Shown here one piece after another: positions 8,366-15,896 of a stretch of DNA of 64,000 nucleotides. The stretch lies in assembly GCF_014698835.1 (NCBI RefSeq), contig NZ_JACJTU010000016.1:117088-181087 (forward strand). Direction: 5' to 3'. The translations under genes were made by a program, and so were the position numbers. The notes beneath the pieces are model-generated. The model saw nothing but the letters and a program-made list of their open reading frames with translations. It did not search any database and had not been told where the DNA came from. Positions within the stretch are counted from its first letter, which is position 1, and every line of letters begins with the position of its first letter. The stretch is from Nostoc paludosum FACHB-159. GTDB lineage: Bacteria > Cyanobacteriota > Cyanobacteriia > Cyanobacteriales > Nostocaceae.

Positions 8366-8545
8366 AATTTACTTCTGAAGGCTGAAAAGCTCAACCATTC
8401 AAAAACTGTAGATACTTTGATTATTTTTAGCTTGGGCATTTTGGTATTAATTAATTTCTCTGTTTTTCCAGATGCCGCTAGTAAAAAAGCTAAACATTTA
8501 CATCTGCCACAAGAAACAATATCGGACCGATATTTGATTGGGTGA
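8366..8545 (+). other. Possible small membrane peptide or gene remnant
   Basis: The frame 8366-8545 (59 codons, no ATG; TTG at 8417 possible) reads sensibly: a hydrophobic run LIIFSLGILVLINFSVF followed by a basic and polar tail ending RYLIG. It lies in the 557-base gap between two minus-strand genes. It could be a small one-pass membrane protein, a decayed gene or chance. The rest of this gap is AT-rich, apart from the palindrome at 8519-8533 and an AGACGC...GCGTCT hairpin at 8590-8609. Confidence 0.25.
8519..8533. promoter_or_regulatory. 15-bp palindrome, possible operator
   Basis: ATATCGG-A-CCGATAT is a perfect palindrome with a one-base centre. It lies between the sensor kinase gene and the exported protein gene, 409 bases before the start of the latter. 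It may be a protein-binding site, but no partner is known. Confidence 0.3.
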
Positions 8546-8667
8546 AAAACTCGCCATCAACTAAAAAATGCTGATTCCCTACTCCGTACAGACGCCGTTA
8601 ATCGCGTCTTAACCCACTCCCTGCCTAACAAATTCAAAAATCAAAGCAAATTTATTGAATAGAGAAT

Positions 8668-10116
8668 TTAAGACTCAAGAGTTATTGGTAAAGTCACAGT
8701 AAAGGTAGTACCAATACCTTGGGTGCTTTCAACTTGAATATGACCCTGGTGATGTTCGACAATAGCAGCAGCGATCGCTAATCCCAATCCTGAACCACTA
8801 ACACTGGCTGTAGCTTTATTCCCAGTGCTATGAGTGCGTGCTGGGTCTACCCGATAAAAGCGGTCAAACAAGCGCGGTAAGGCCTCTGGTGGAATTCCAA
8901 CTCCGGTGTCACTCACTTTAACTTGCAGTTGGCCACTGGCGTAACGTCGCCCAGAAACGCGATGTATTCCCTCTATCCGTGCCAATTCTACTTTCACCTG
9001 TCCGCCTGCTGGTGTGTAATGCAAGGCATTCGCAATCAAATTTGTGAACAGTCGCACCAGTTGATCCCAATTGCCCACAAGGGTAAACCAATTTTCTAGT
9101 AATTTGGGGCTAGTTTCCGAGGCGGGAGGGTCAACTAAGTCTAGAGTCAAAGCAATTTGTTTTTCAGGAAATAGTAGTTGTTGTTCTTCAATTACTTCCA
9201 TCAACAAAGCATCCAAAGGACAAGCCGCAAAGGCATCTTTGCTGATACCACTATCTTGTCTTGCTAAAAAGAGTAAATCGTTGACTAACCTACCTAAACG
9301 CTGTGTTAACCGTTCCACCATCTTTAACTGTTGCCGATACTGCACAGAAGCAGTAGTTTCTGCCTCTGCTAACTCCAAGTCAGCAAGGGCGACTTGCACA
9401 TTGGTTTGAATCAAAGTAATGGGACTTCTCAGTTCATGAGAAGCATCAGCAGTAAATTGTTTGAGACGTTGATAAGACTCGCCAACTGGTTCCATAGCTT
9501 TACCCGAAAGAAACCAGCCACTTGCTCCCACAGAAACCAGCATTAACCCAATACCCAACGCCAAATCAAAAATAAATTCGCGGCTCGGCTTAGTAACTTC
9601 AAACCAAGGATGACTAACACGCAAATATCCTAATACTTGCCGTCCCACTTCCACCCGTTGTGTGACTTGTCGTAATAACAGTGGGGAATGCAGATTATTA
9701 TCTTGATTTTTTTCTGCCTTAACTACATGGACAGTTTCACCAGTGCGGTTGGCATGAATGGGAATATTTAAAGGTTCAGATAGCGTTGACCAAATTAATT
9801 CACCAGTGGGATTAAACCACTCTAGGTCGATGTGGTCATCTTCTACGCTGTTGGCATTCTCAGGAAAACTCGCCTCTACATTCATCAAAAATTTATCAGC
9901 GCTGGAATTGACTGGCTCAACTATGAGTCTAGATGCACATGGGTTTGTTGTTAAACATCGCTCTACTATTTCCACTACATGGTTAAGGGTATCGTCAATT
10001 CGCTCAATCAGTGTACTACGGACGTATAAATAAACACCGCTTGCAAACAGTAGTAGTAATACAGCAGTTACGGTGGTGTACCAAATTGCCAGACGGCGGC
10101 GAGTAGCTTGAAACAT
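8668..10116 (-). CDS. Membrane sensor histidine kinase (RppB-like)
   Basis: 482 residues. Transmembrane helices at about 10-32 and 183-206 enclose a periplasmic sensor part of about 150 residues with two cysteines (CLTTNPC). There is no clear HAMP domain. The H-box DASHELRSPITL carries the phospho-accepting His227; the N box is NLIANALHYTP, followed by DTGVGIP, FDRFYRVD and GSGLGLAI, so the catalytic ATPase part is complete. The overall plan resembles the redox/metal sensor kinase RppB of cyanobacteria, but no response regulator gene is adjacent, so partner and signal are unknown. The gene reads away from the outer-membrane protein gene at 10592, with a 475-base gap between the two starts. 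Confidence 0.8.
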   Translation of the reverse strand: MFQATRRRLAIWYTTVTAVLLLLFASGVYLYVRSTLIERIDDTLNHVVEIVERCLTTNPCASRLIVEPVNSSADKFLMNVEASFPENANSVEDDHIDLEWFNPTGELIWSTLSEPLNIPIHANRTGETVHVVKAEKNQDNNLHSPLLLRQVTQRVEVGRQVLGYLRVSHPWFEVTKPSREFIFDLALGIGLMLVSVGASGWFLSGKAMEPVGESYQRLKQFTADASHELRSPITLIQTNVQVALADLELAEAETTASVQYRQQLKMVERLTQRLGRLVNDLLFLARQDSGISKDAFAACPLDALLMEVIEEQQLLFPEKQIALTLDLVDPPASETSPKLLENWFTLVGNWDQLVRLFTNLIANALHYTPAGGQVKVELARIEGIHRVSGRRYASGQLQVKVSDTGVGIPPEALPRLFDRFYRVDPARTHSTGNKATASVSGSGLGLAIAAAIVEHHQGHIQVESTQGIGTTFTVTLPITLES

Positions 10117-10186
10117 ATTTTTTACTCCATTTTTTTGACTGATACCAACTCTGTATGAAGATGCATTTAATTTTTTAACGAACCGC

Positions 10187-10233
10187 CTTCTCTACGAGAG
10201 GCTTCCACCAACGCGTAGCGTCTCGTAGAGAAG
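10187..10233. repeat. Small dispersed hairpin repeat (CTCTACGAGA / TCTCGTAGAG)
   Basis: Arms of 13 bp, CTTCTCTACGAGA (10187-10199) and TCTCGTAGAGAAG (10221-10233), with ACGCGTAGCG in the loop. The same TCTCGTAGAGAA block occurs at about 46153 and in both units of the tandem repeat at 63895-64000. This fits the small dispersed repeats of Nostoc genomes. The rest of the gap 10117-10591 is AT-rich and shows nothing else. Confidence 0.7.
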
Positions 10234-10591
10234 AGCGCCAAGGTAAGAGTTTGAGAGAGTTTGGCGCAGCTTCACAAAGAAACGGTATGAATATCCTCAC
10301 TTTACGTATTTATACGGCTAAAAAATACCTAAATATCTGAGTTTTGGTGATTTTGCTGAGGTTGAATTTTTGCTCAACAATTACACTCTTGTTGCAGTAA
10401 ATCTGCTGAATCCTATTTTATTCTTTACAGGCAGGATAACAAATCAACTTTTTTTTCGAGTATCTATATTTACTGCAAAACTGTTGAATGCATCGAATCA
10501 AATAAACGAATAATAAATCCGAATTTTAAATAATTATTAATTTCCCAGATTAACCAATATCAAATACTTTGAACTGCAAACATCTTTTCTT

Positions 10592-13540
10592 GTGAAATCT
10601 TTGAAAAAATCAACTCAGGCAATTGTTAATATCTCCCTAATGAGATTCAAAAAGAAGCTAAAAATTATAGGGATATATTTTTTATCTTCAACGATTTTTT
10701 GCAGAATTGTGTGTATTGAAATATCTGCGATCGCCATCACCGTAGACAATCAAAGCAATGTTGATTTAATTGCTAATCCTAACAGACCGTTAATCAAATC
10801 TGATGCAATAAATAACTCTCAAAGTCAAGAAATTTTAAAACAAGCTTTAAAAAACGCTAAATCTAATTTAGACAAGCCAAAACAGTTACATAGAACGATA
10901 ATAGCTGACGTTATCCCAATCGAAGAATATAAAGATAACCCTCCCAAGCCACCCGAAGAAGATGAAGAAAAACCTCAACCAGATACAATTAAACCATCAA
11001 ATACAAATCAACCAAAACCATATACACTCCAGCAAAGAATACTAATAGAAAAACTACGTCGAACAAAAAAACAACCCCAAGCAACCCAAAAGAAAATAAT
11101 TATTGATGCTCTGACTGCAAGTGCCACTAGGTATCCTTGGATTACTAATCCTACAGATAACCTGACTTTTAAACCTCAATTATTTAAGCCAAATCAAGAC
11201 GAAAATTATATAGATACAGATTTAAGTATCAGATTTTCTGAAGATAATCAGGTTATTGAAAAATTTACCTATGGAAAATTTCCTGAATCTGACCAATTTT
11301 ACTGGGTTCTCGATAACAATAGATTAGTAATTGAAACTAAAGGTACACAAGCAGGTATTCTTTACCAAGGTAGATCTAGAGAAAATTACAGTACCCAAAA
11401 TATGACATCAACCCAAGCATTTTGGGGTTTACAATCTCTCACTGCTTTACCTGTCAATTTTGACGAGTTAATCGGCGAAGTTGGAGTTGATAATTTTTCT
11501 ATAGTTTCTATAGCAGGGCAACTAATTAATCCTGAAGGAGTACCTGCTGGGAGAGTGATAATTAATAGCGGAGTTAATCCTGAAGATCCTAATGTCACAA
11601 TTTTGAGAAATCCTACCCCAAATCTTGGCAGTGGTTCGACTTTGAGTAATCAAGGTGGCGAAGCTTTATTTGATTTATTAGATGCTACTAATACCCCTCG
11701 AATTTTGCAAGCCTTTCCGACTACTAATTTAAAGCCTTTATTAGATGGAGGAAATGTTAGACTCGAACGCGGCGAAATTATTCCTAATTCGGCTCTAGAA
11801 GCAGCTGGCATTTTTTGGGGCGATATCTTAACAGGTGAAGGTTTTGGTTTTACTGCTCCTGTTTCTTCATTACCAGGCGTTAAGATTGCCCAACGAGGGA
11901 GATTTGGTAATCCTGATTTATTAAATATAGCAGTCAATCCTTATCTCACACAAACTGAGAGAGACTTAAGTTATTTAAATTCTTTATTTTGGGTATCTTT
12001 TGGCAAAAGAGACCCCCAATTTGAGGTTGTATCCCAGGCTCCACAAAAAACTTCTGATTGGCACAGGTTATATGCTAGCTATCCTCATAACCGCACTATT
12101 ATTCAATACGACCCAGAAAAAATTAGTGCCAGTTATTCTAATGTTTTTGCTAGCCCAGGATTCTCGATTACAGCTAATTTTAGTGACTTTAATATTGATG
12201 GCATACAAACAGTTAATTCTACTTTAGGACTGGCATTAGGTGGAATTTTTAAATTAATTAAAATAGATAATATCGATGAAAGTTTAAAAGAGGCGCGGGA
12301 AAGATTTAAAAATGGAGAAAGTTTTGCTGAATTAAATACAAAGTCTACACCAAATCAAAGAAGACAAATTAATAACAGACTTAATCGTACTTTAGCCTAT
12401 TCTAATGCAGCAAGTAACCTGGAACAAGTATCTGGTAATATGACAATTGAGAGTAAAATTACTCCCAATAATTCTAGTATCTTAGAACTGAGAACAGGAA
12501 ATCACAAACGCGCCGTCCAATTTTTACAAAGAGATATTGAACTTTTAGATCCAGGCGATACATTCTTTTCAACCCTGAGACTTTCTAATGAAAGATTTGG
12601 CCCTTTGACTTTCATAGGAAATCAAATTCCTTTGAATAATACTGGTATTAGTCCCATTAACGAATCTAGTGCCGCTGAAGTTATTTTAACTAATTCCCAA
12701 GGCAGACAATTTGTACAAAAATTTAGTTCAGCAGATAATACTATAGTGCCACTTCCAGTCCGGACATTTGATTTGGCATTCGATTATTTTGAACTCACCA
12801 GAGTTGACCTCATAGGTGTGAGTTTTAACGGTTTTAATGGTTATCTTTCTTTACCTTCAGTCGAATTATTAGCAGCTGGTTCCAGTGGTGATTTAAACTA
12901 TAGCGCTAGCCTGGGAACTTGGTTTAATGTAGATGCTCAATCAGCACCAGGAGTTTCTAATAATAATTTAGGATTACCAGAACCATCTGTAGGTATATAT
13001 GTTACTGCTTTGGTTAACCAGATTAAAACTCATGTCCAGTTAGATGCAAATAAAAAACCAGTAGCTATCAATACTCACGTACCGTCGTTACAAGTTAACT
13101 GGAATAGTGCATCGAATGTCAATAATCCTTTGTCTGCCGTCTTAAGCTATTACTTTAATCGTCAACAAAAATATTTAAGCTTTTCTTTAGCGCCTGCGAT
13201 CGCTTATATTCAAGAAAATAGCAATGGTGAATTATTAGGCTTATTTAGTGGTGAACTCAGCACTAGCACGGGTTTAAATATTAATGCAAACCTAGAATTT
13301 GGTGAAAATTTATTCTATGAATTAAAGGGTTTACAAAGACTCGGTACAAATTTCTCTCTTGGTGCTTATGTTAAAAATTATGCCACGAGAAATGTTGGTT
13401 TAAATAGCCGAGTCTCTGGCATAAATTACGGATTAATTTTTAGACATCAGTTTCCAGATAATAATGTTTTTTTAGAGTCTCTAATTGGTACGGGCGAAAA
13501 TGGGTTTGATATGCAAATTAAAGGAGGTTATAGGTTTTAG
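10592..13540 (+). CDS. Large exported protein, probable outer-membrane beta-barrel
   Basis: 982 residues from the GTG at 10592. The ATG at 10640 is the better start because it puts a basic n-region directly before a hydrophobic signal core (IIGIYFLSSTIFC) and an AIA-type cleavage site. Then come a Lys/Pro-rich linker (about 110-160), a middle region with IVSIAGQLINPEGVPAGRV, and a Gly/Asn/Ser-rich region. The last 300 or so residues alternate polar and hydrophobic residues as in beta-barrels (LSYYFNRQQKYLSFSLAPAI, FSLGAYVKNY, YGLIFRHQF). The protein ends in GGYRF: a C-terminal Phe is the usual signal for outer-membrane barrel insertion. I do not recognise the family. Neighbours on both sides encode exported proteins, suggesting an envelope role such as secretion or surface anchoring. 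Confidence 0.65.
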   Translation: MKSLKKSTQAIVNISLMRFKKKLKIIGIYFLSSTIFCRIVCIEISAIAITVDNQSNVDLIANPNRPLIKSDAINNSQSQEILKQALKNAKSNLDKPKQLHRTIIADVIPIEEYKDNPPKPPEEDEEKPQPDTIKPSNTNQPKPYTLQQRILIEKLRRTKKQPQATQKKIIIDALTASATRYPWITNPTDNLTFKPQLFKPNQDENYIDTDLSIRFSEDNQVIEKFTYGKFPESDQFYWVLDNNRLVIETKGTQAGILYQGRSRENYSTQNMTSTQAFWGLQSLTALPVNFDELIGEVGVDNFSIVSIAGQLINPEGVPAGRVIINSGVNPEDPNVTILRNPTPNLGSGSTLSNQGGEALFDLLDATNTPRILQAFPTTNLKPLLDGGNVRLERGEIIPNSALEAAGIFWGDILTGEGFGFTAPVSSLPGVKIAQRGRFGNPDLLNIAVNPYLTQTERDLSYLNSLFWVSFGKRDPQFEVVSQAPQKTSDWHRLYASYPHNRTIIQYDPEKISASYSNVFASPGFSITANFSDFNIDGIQTVNSTLGLALGGIFKLIKIDNIDESLKEARERFKNGESFAELNTKSTPNQRRQINNRLNRTLAYSNAASNLEQVSGNMTIESKITPNNSSILELRTGNHKRAVQFLQRDIELLDPGDTFFSTLRLSNERFGPLTFIGNQIPLNNTGISPINESSAAEVILTNSQGRQFVQKFSSADNTIVPLPVRTFDLAFDYFELTRVDLIGVSFNGFNGYLSLPSVELLAAGSSGDLNYSASLGTWFNVDAQSAPGVSNNNLGLPEPSVGIYVTALVNQIKTHVQLDANKKPVAINTHVPSLQVNWNSASNVNNPLSAVLSYYFNRQQKYLSFSLAPAIAYIQENSNGELLGLFSGELSTSTGLNINANLEFGENLFYELKGLQRLGTNFSLGAYVKNYATRNVGLNSRVSGINYGLIFRHQFPDNNVFLESLIGTGENGFDMQIKGGYRF

Positions 13541-13561
13541 ATGCTGCAAGATGTGGTACAT

Positions 13562-13645
13562 GTAGGGTGCGTTGTCGCGCAGCGCAACGCACCTTGAATG
13601 AATTATTTGCGGTGCGTTAGCCTACGGCATAACACACCCTACCTA
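13562..13645. repeat. Nested hairpins between convergent genes
   Basis: An inner hairpin GGTGCGTTG / CAACGCACC (13566-13593) is followed by a second copy, GGTGCGTTAGCC...ATAACACACC. The outer ends GTAGGGTG and CACCCTAC are inverted repeats. It is a member of the same dispersed family as 509-546 and could terminate transcription from both sides. Confidence 0.6.
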
Positions 13646-13830
13646 TATTTCAAAAATCAAATGTACTATATGTAGTTTTTTAGAGATCTATATTGATTAT
13701 TCAATATCCCCAAAAACAGAATAGAGTGATTATTTATTTTCTCAAAAAATTAGAAACTTAAAACTTCTTGCCTATTGTCTCGAAATTCCTGATATTTGTA
13801 GATGCAGCCAGAACATTAAATACTTATGAA

Positions 13831-14292
13831 TTATTCTAAAGCTCCTAAACTGTTAGTATCGTTAATTGTCTCAATCAGAGAGCCTGCATCGGTAATTGAT
13901 GTTAAATTATTGACTGTTTCTACATTTTGATTCAAAAGTGAATTGTTATTGTTTGTTATTACTTCTGTGGCTGTTCCTACCGTGAGAGATAAGGAAGTTA
14001 TTCTTTCATTAATTGTGCCAATATTTGTAAAAGTAGGTGTGACTGTTAGAGTGGTGCTTGTGCCGGGATTTAAAACATTATTACTAACAGGTAAAAACAG
14101 TTCACCACTAACACTTTGATAAGCGCCAGAAGGCGAAACTATAGAAACAGCACCACGCGCCACAGCTTCTTGTGCATTTACTGGCGATGCAATAAAATTA
14201 GTTAAACTGATAAAGCCCAGCAAATAAATGCTTTTTTTGCACGTTACAGATAGTTGGCAAAATACGCTATACATGTCTGATTTATTCCTCAT
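13831..14292 (-). CDS. Small exported protein, paralogue of the gene at 14887
   Basis: 153 residues. A Sec signal (SIYLLGFISLTNFIASPVNA) is cut before QEAVARG. The mature part begins AVARGAVSIVSPSG and then SVSGEL, continues as a Thr/Ser/Asn-rich, probably beta-sheet domain and ends GALE. The paralogue at 14887-15291 shares the same opening (AAARGAVTIVRPSG, SVSGEV) and the same end (GGLE). Unknown function; the composition suits a secreted or surface structural subunit. The start may be the ATG at 14274 rather than 14292. It is convergent with the large outer-membrane gene. Confidence 0.6.
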   Translation of the reverse strand: MRNKSDMYSVFCQLSVTCKKSIYLLGFISLTNFIASPVNAQEAVARGAVSIVSPSGAYQSVSGELFLPVSNNVLNPGTSTTLTVTPTFTNIGTINERITSLSLTVGTATEVITNNNNSLLNQNVETVNNLTSITDAGSLIETINDTNSLGALE

Positions 14293-14389
14293 GCTGTTTT
14301 AAATTGGCATGAGAAATATAGCGGTAACTTCCCAAAAGATTTGATTGCTAGACTACTAAAATTTGGTATAACGATTGACACTTAGGCAA

Positions 14390-14506
14390 TAAAGGCAAAA
14401 GGCAAAGGGCAAAAGGCAAGAGTAATTATTGCGTTATTGTCTTGTCCCTATTGCCTTTTAGCTATTGACTATTGCCTATTGCCTCTTGCCTCTTGCCTTA
14501 TTAAGA
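14390..14506. repeat. Short tandem heptamer repeats (GGCAAAA / TTGCCTA)
   Basis: GGCAAAAGGCAAAGGGCAAA-type units at about 14390-14421 face TTGCCTATTGCC and TTGCCTC units at about 14450-14501. These are degenerate heptamer arrays in inverted orientation, as in other gaps of this window and as described for heterocystous cyanobacteria. Confidence 0.6.
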
Positions 14507-14540
14507 AGATTTCGTGAAGTATCTATTTAAACAAAGATTA

Positions 14541-14640
14541 AAAGCCCGATTTCTTAGAGAAACCGGGTTTATATGGTAATATTGTGGATAAGTTTGGAAA
14601 TACCGCCCCTAAACTACATTTAAGGGGCTGTATTTTTTCT
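14541..14640. repeat. Two hairpins between the paralogous exported genes
   Basis: First hairpin 14543-14570: AAGCCCGATTTCT and AGAAACCGGGTTT pair with one mismatch and one G-T pair around a 3-base loop. Second hairpin about 14605-14628: CCCCTAAA and TTAAGGGG, followed by TATTTTTT. The second has the form of a plus-strand terminator, but no plus-strand gene precedes it. The remainder of the gap to 14886 shows no gene. Confidence 0.5.
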
Positions 14641-14886
14641 TAAATCTTTTACATCTTCCCGTTTATCTTATCCCGCATCAAGATTATGGATATAGATAAA
14701 GGAGATTGAGTCAGGGAATTAATCTGCCTATTACCAAATATTTCGATGCAAATGCCTAGCGTGGGGATGCACAATGATTTTATCTCTACTGCTGGCAATG
14801 CTTCCTAAAACCAAAGCCAAGAAAATCTAGACTAAAAGCCTATGAGTTTTTACACTATCGTGATTTTCTTTGAGCTAACAATCAAT

Positions 14887-15291
14887 CTATTCTAAACCGC
14901 CAGCACTATTTGCTCTGACAAGGGTTGCTATGTCTTCAACTGTTGAAAAAGTGTCACTAGTAATTAGTGCTGCGATCGCCCCTTCGATTGTACTGGCATC
15001 TGCCACTGTTCCACTACCCGCAGTTGGGGTTACTGTTAAATCTGTGAGAGTTTCTTGGTTTGAACCTATTGTACCAGAACTTGTAAATTCAACCTTAACA
15101 GCGCTAAAGTCTGCACCTGGAGCTGCAACTACTTCACCACTAACACTAATAGAAGAACCTGATGGTCTAACGATTGTAACCGCACCACGAGCAGCAGCTT
15201 GATCTGCTTTTGCAGGTGCAGCAAAGAAATTGCTAACACCAACTAAACCTAATACGCAAACACTGCCTTTGATAATTGTAGAAAGTTTCAT
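14887..15291 (-). CDS. Small exported protein, paralogue of the gene at 13831
   Basis: 134 residues. A Sec signal (VCVLGLVGVSNFFAAPAKA) precedes DQAAARGAVTIVRPSG. The mature protein is about 105 residues, Ser/Thr/Ala/Gly-rich, low in aromatic residues and without cysteine, and it ends NSAGGLE. Start and end motifs match the paralogue 600 bases downstream, so the pair arose by duplication. A GAGCTTGTG ribosome-site region precedes the ATG. The features fit a secreted subunit of a surface polymer or coat, but no known family is recognised. Confidence 0.6.
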   Translation of the reverse strand: MKLSTIIKGSVCVLGLVGVSNFFAAPAKADQAAARGAVTIVRPSGSSISVSGEVVAAPGADFSAVKVEFTSSGTIGSNQETLTDLTVTPTAGSGTVADASTIEGAIAALITSDTFSTVEDIATLVRANSAGGLE

Positions 15292-15896
15292 GATTCACAA
15301 GCTCCTTGTGTATTCATCTTTGCGTTTTCAATATAACTATTGCTCTCCATAAACATTTCAGTGATAACACTGAATTTTTTCAAAATACTGGTGGTCATAA
15401 ATTAAAAAAATTAATAAAAAAATTGTGAGTGTAGATCTCAATGCCAACAACAAAATCTCAATTATACAAGAGATTCAGCAAACCTTTTGCCTAATCGATG
15501 CCTGTATAGCAGTTGTGGTAATGTTTACTAAACTTTGTATTTTATAAACTACATCTAAAAAATACTAAAGGTATGACTTGAGACTTACTTTTAGACCAAA
15601 ATCATCTGTAAACTGCGCTTAATAATTGCTCGGAAATTTTCCAAATTAACCATGTCATATCTTTGCTAAATCTTGAGTGCATCTTCATGGGTAATATGCT
15701 CTGAGCAATGATTTGAATTCTAAGACATAACGTTTTAGGGGCGCACAGCTGTGCGCCCCTACGAAATATTAATATTCCACATAATTAAAAGCAGCTATAA
15801 CTAACTGTTGCCTCAGGTAACGCTCAAGCACCATTTAACTTACTATGTTTAGTATCCCCAAGTTAAATGGCTACACCTGCCTGCCCTTAAGTCATT
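15292..15896. other. Gene gap before ppk
   Basis: 605 bases, AT-rich. Apart from the palindrome at 15737-15760 I see no gene or RNA. The part next to 15291 should hold the promoter of the exported protein; the part before 15897 should hold that of ppk. Confidence 0.4.
15737..15760. repeat. Perfect 24-bp palindrome (AGGGGCGCACAG and complement)
   Basis: AGGGGCGCACAG is followed directly by its reverse complement. A close relative (AGGGGCACAACA and complement) lies at 61900-61927, and a decayed one is at about 19503-19530. This is a small dispersed palindromic repeat that could fold into a strong hairpin in RNA. Confidence 0.7.

Noticed and set aside
10592..13540. Chaperone-usher pilus system (barrel as usher, small exported proteins as subunits)
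   Set aside because: No PapD-type chaperone gene is present and the large protein lacks usher signatures that I can recognise; left as an open envelope module.
14390..14506. Possible CRISPR array
   Set aside because: Units are 7 bases and degenerate, with no spacers of constant size; this is a short tandem repeat. No cas gene is present in the window.
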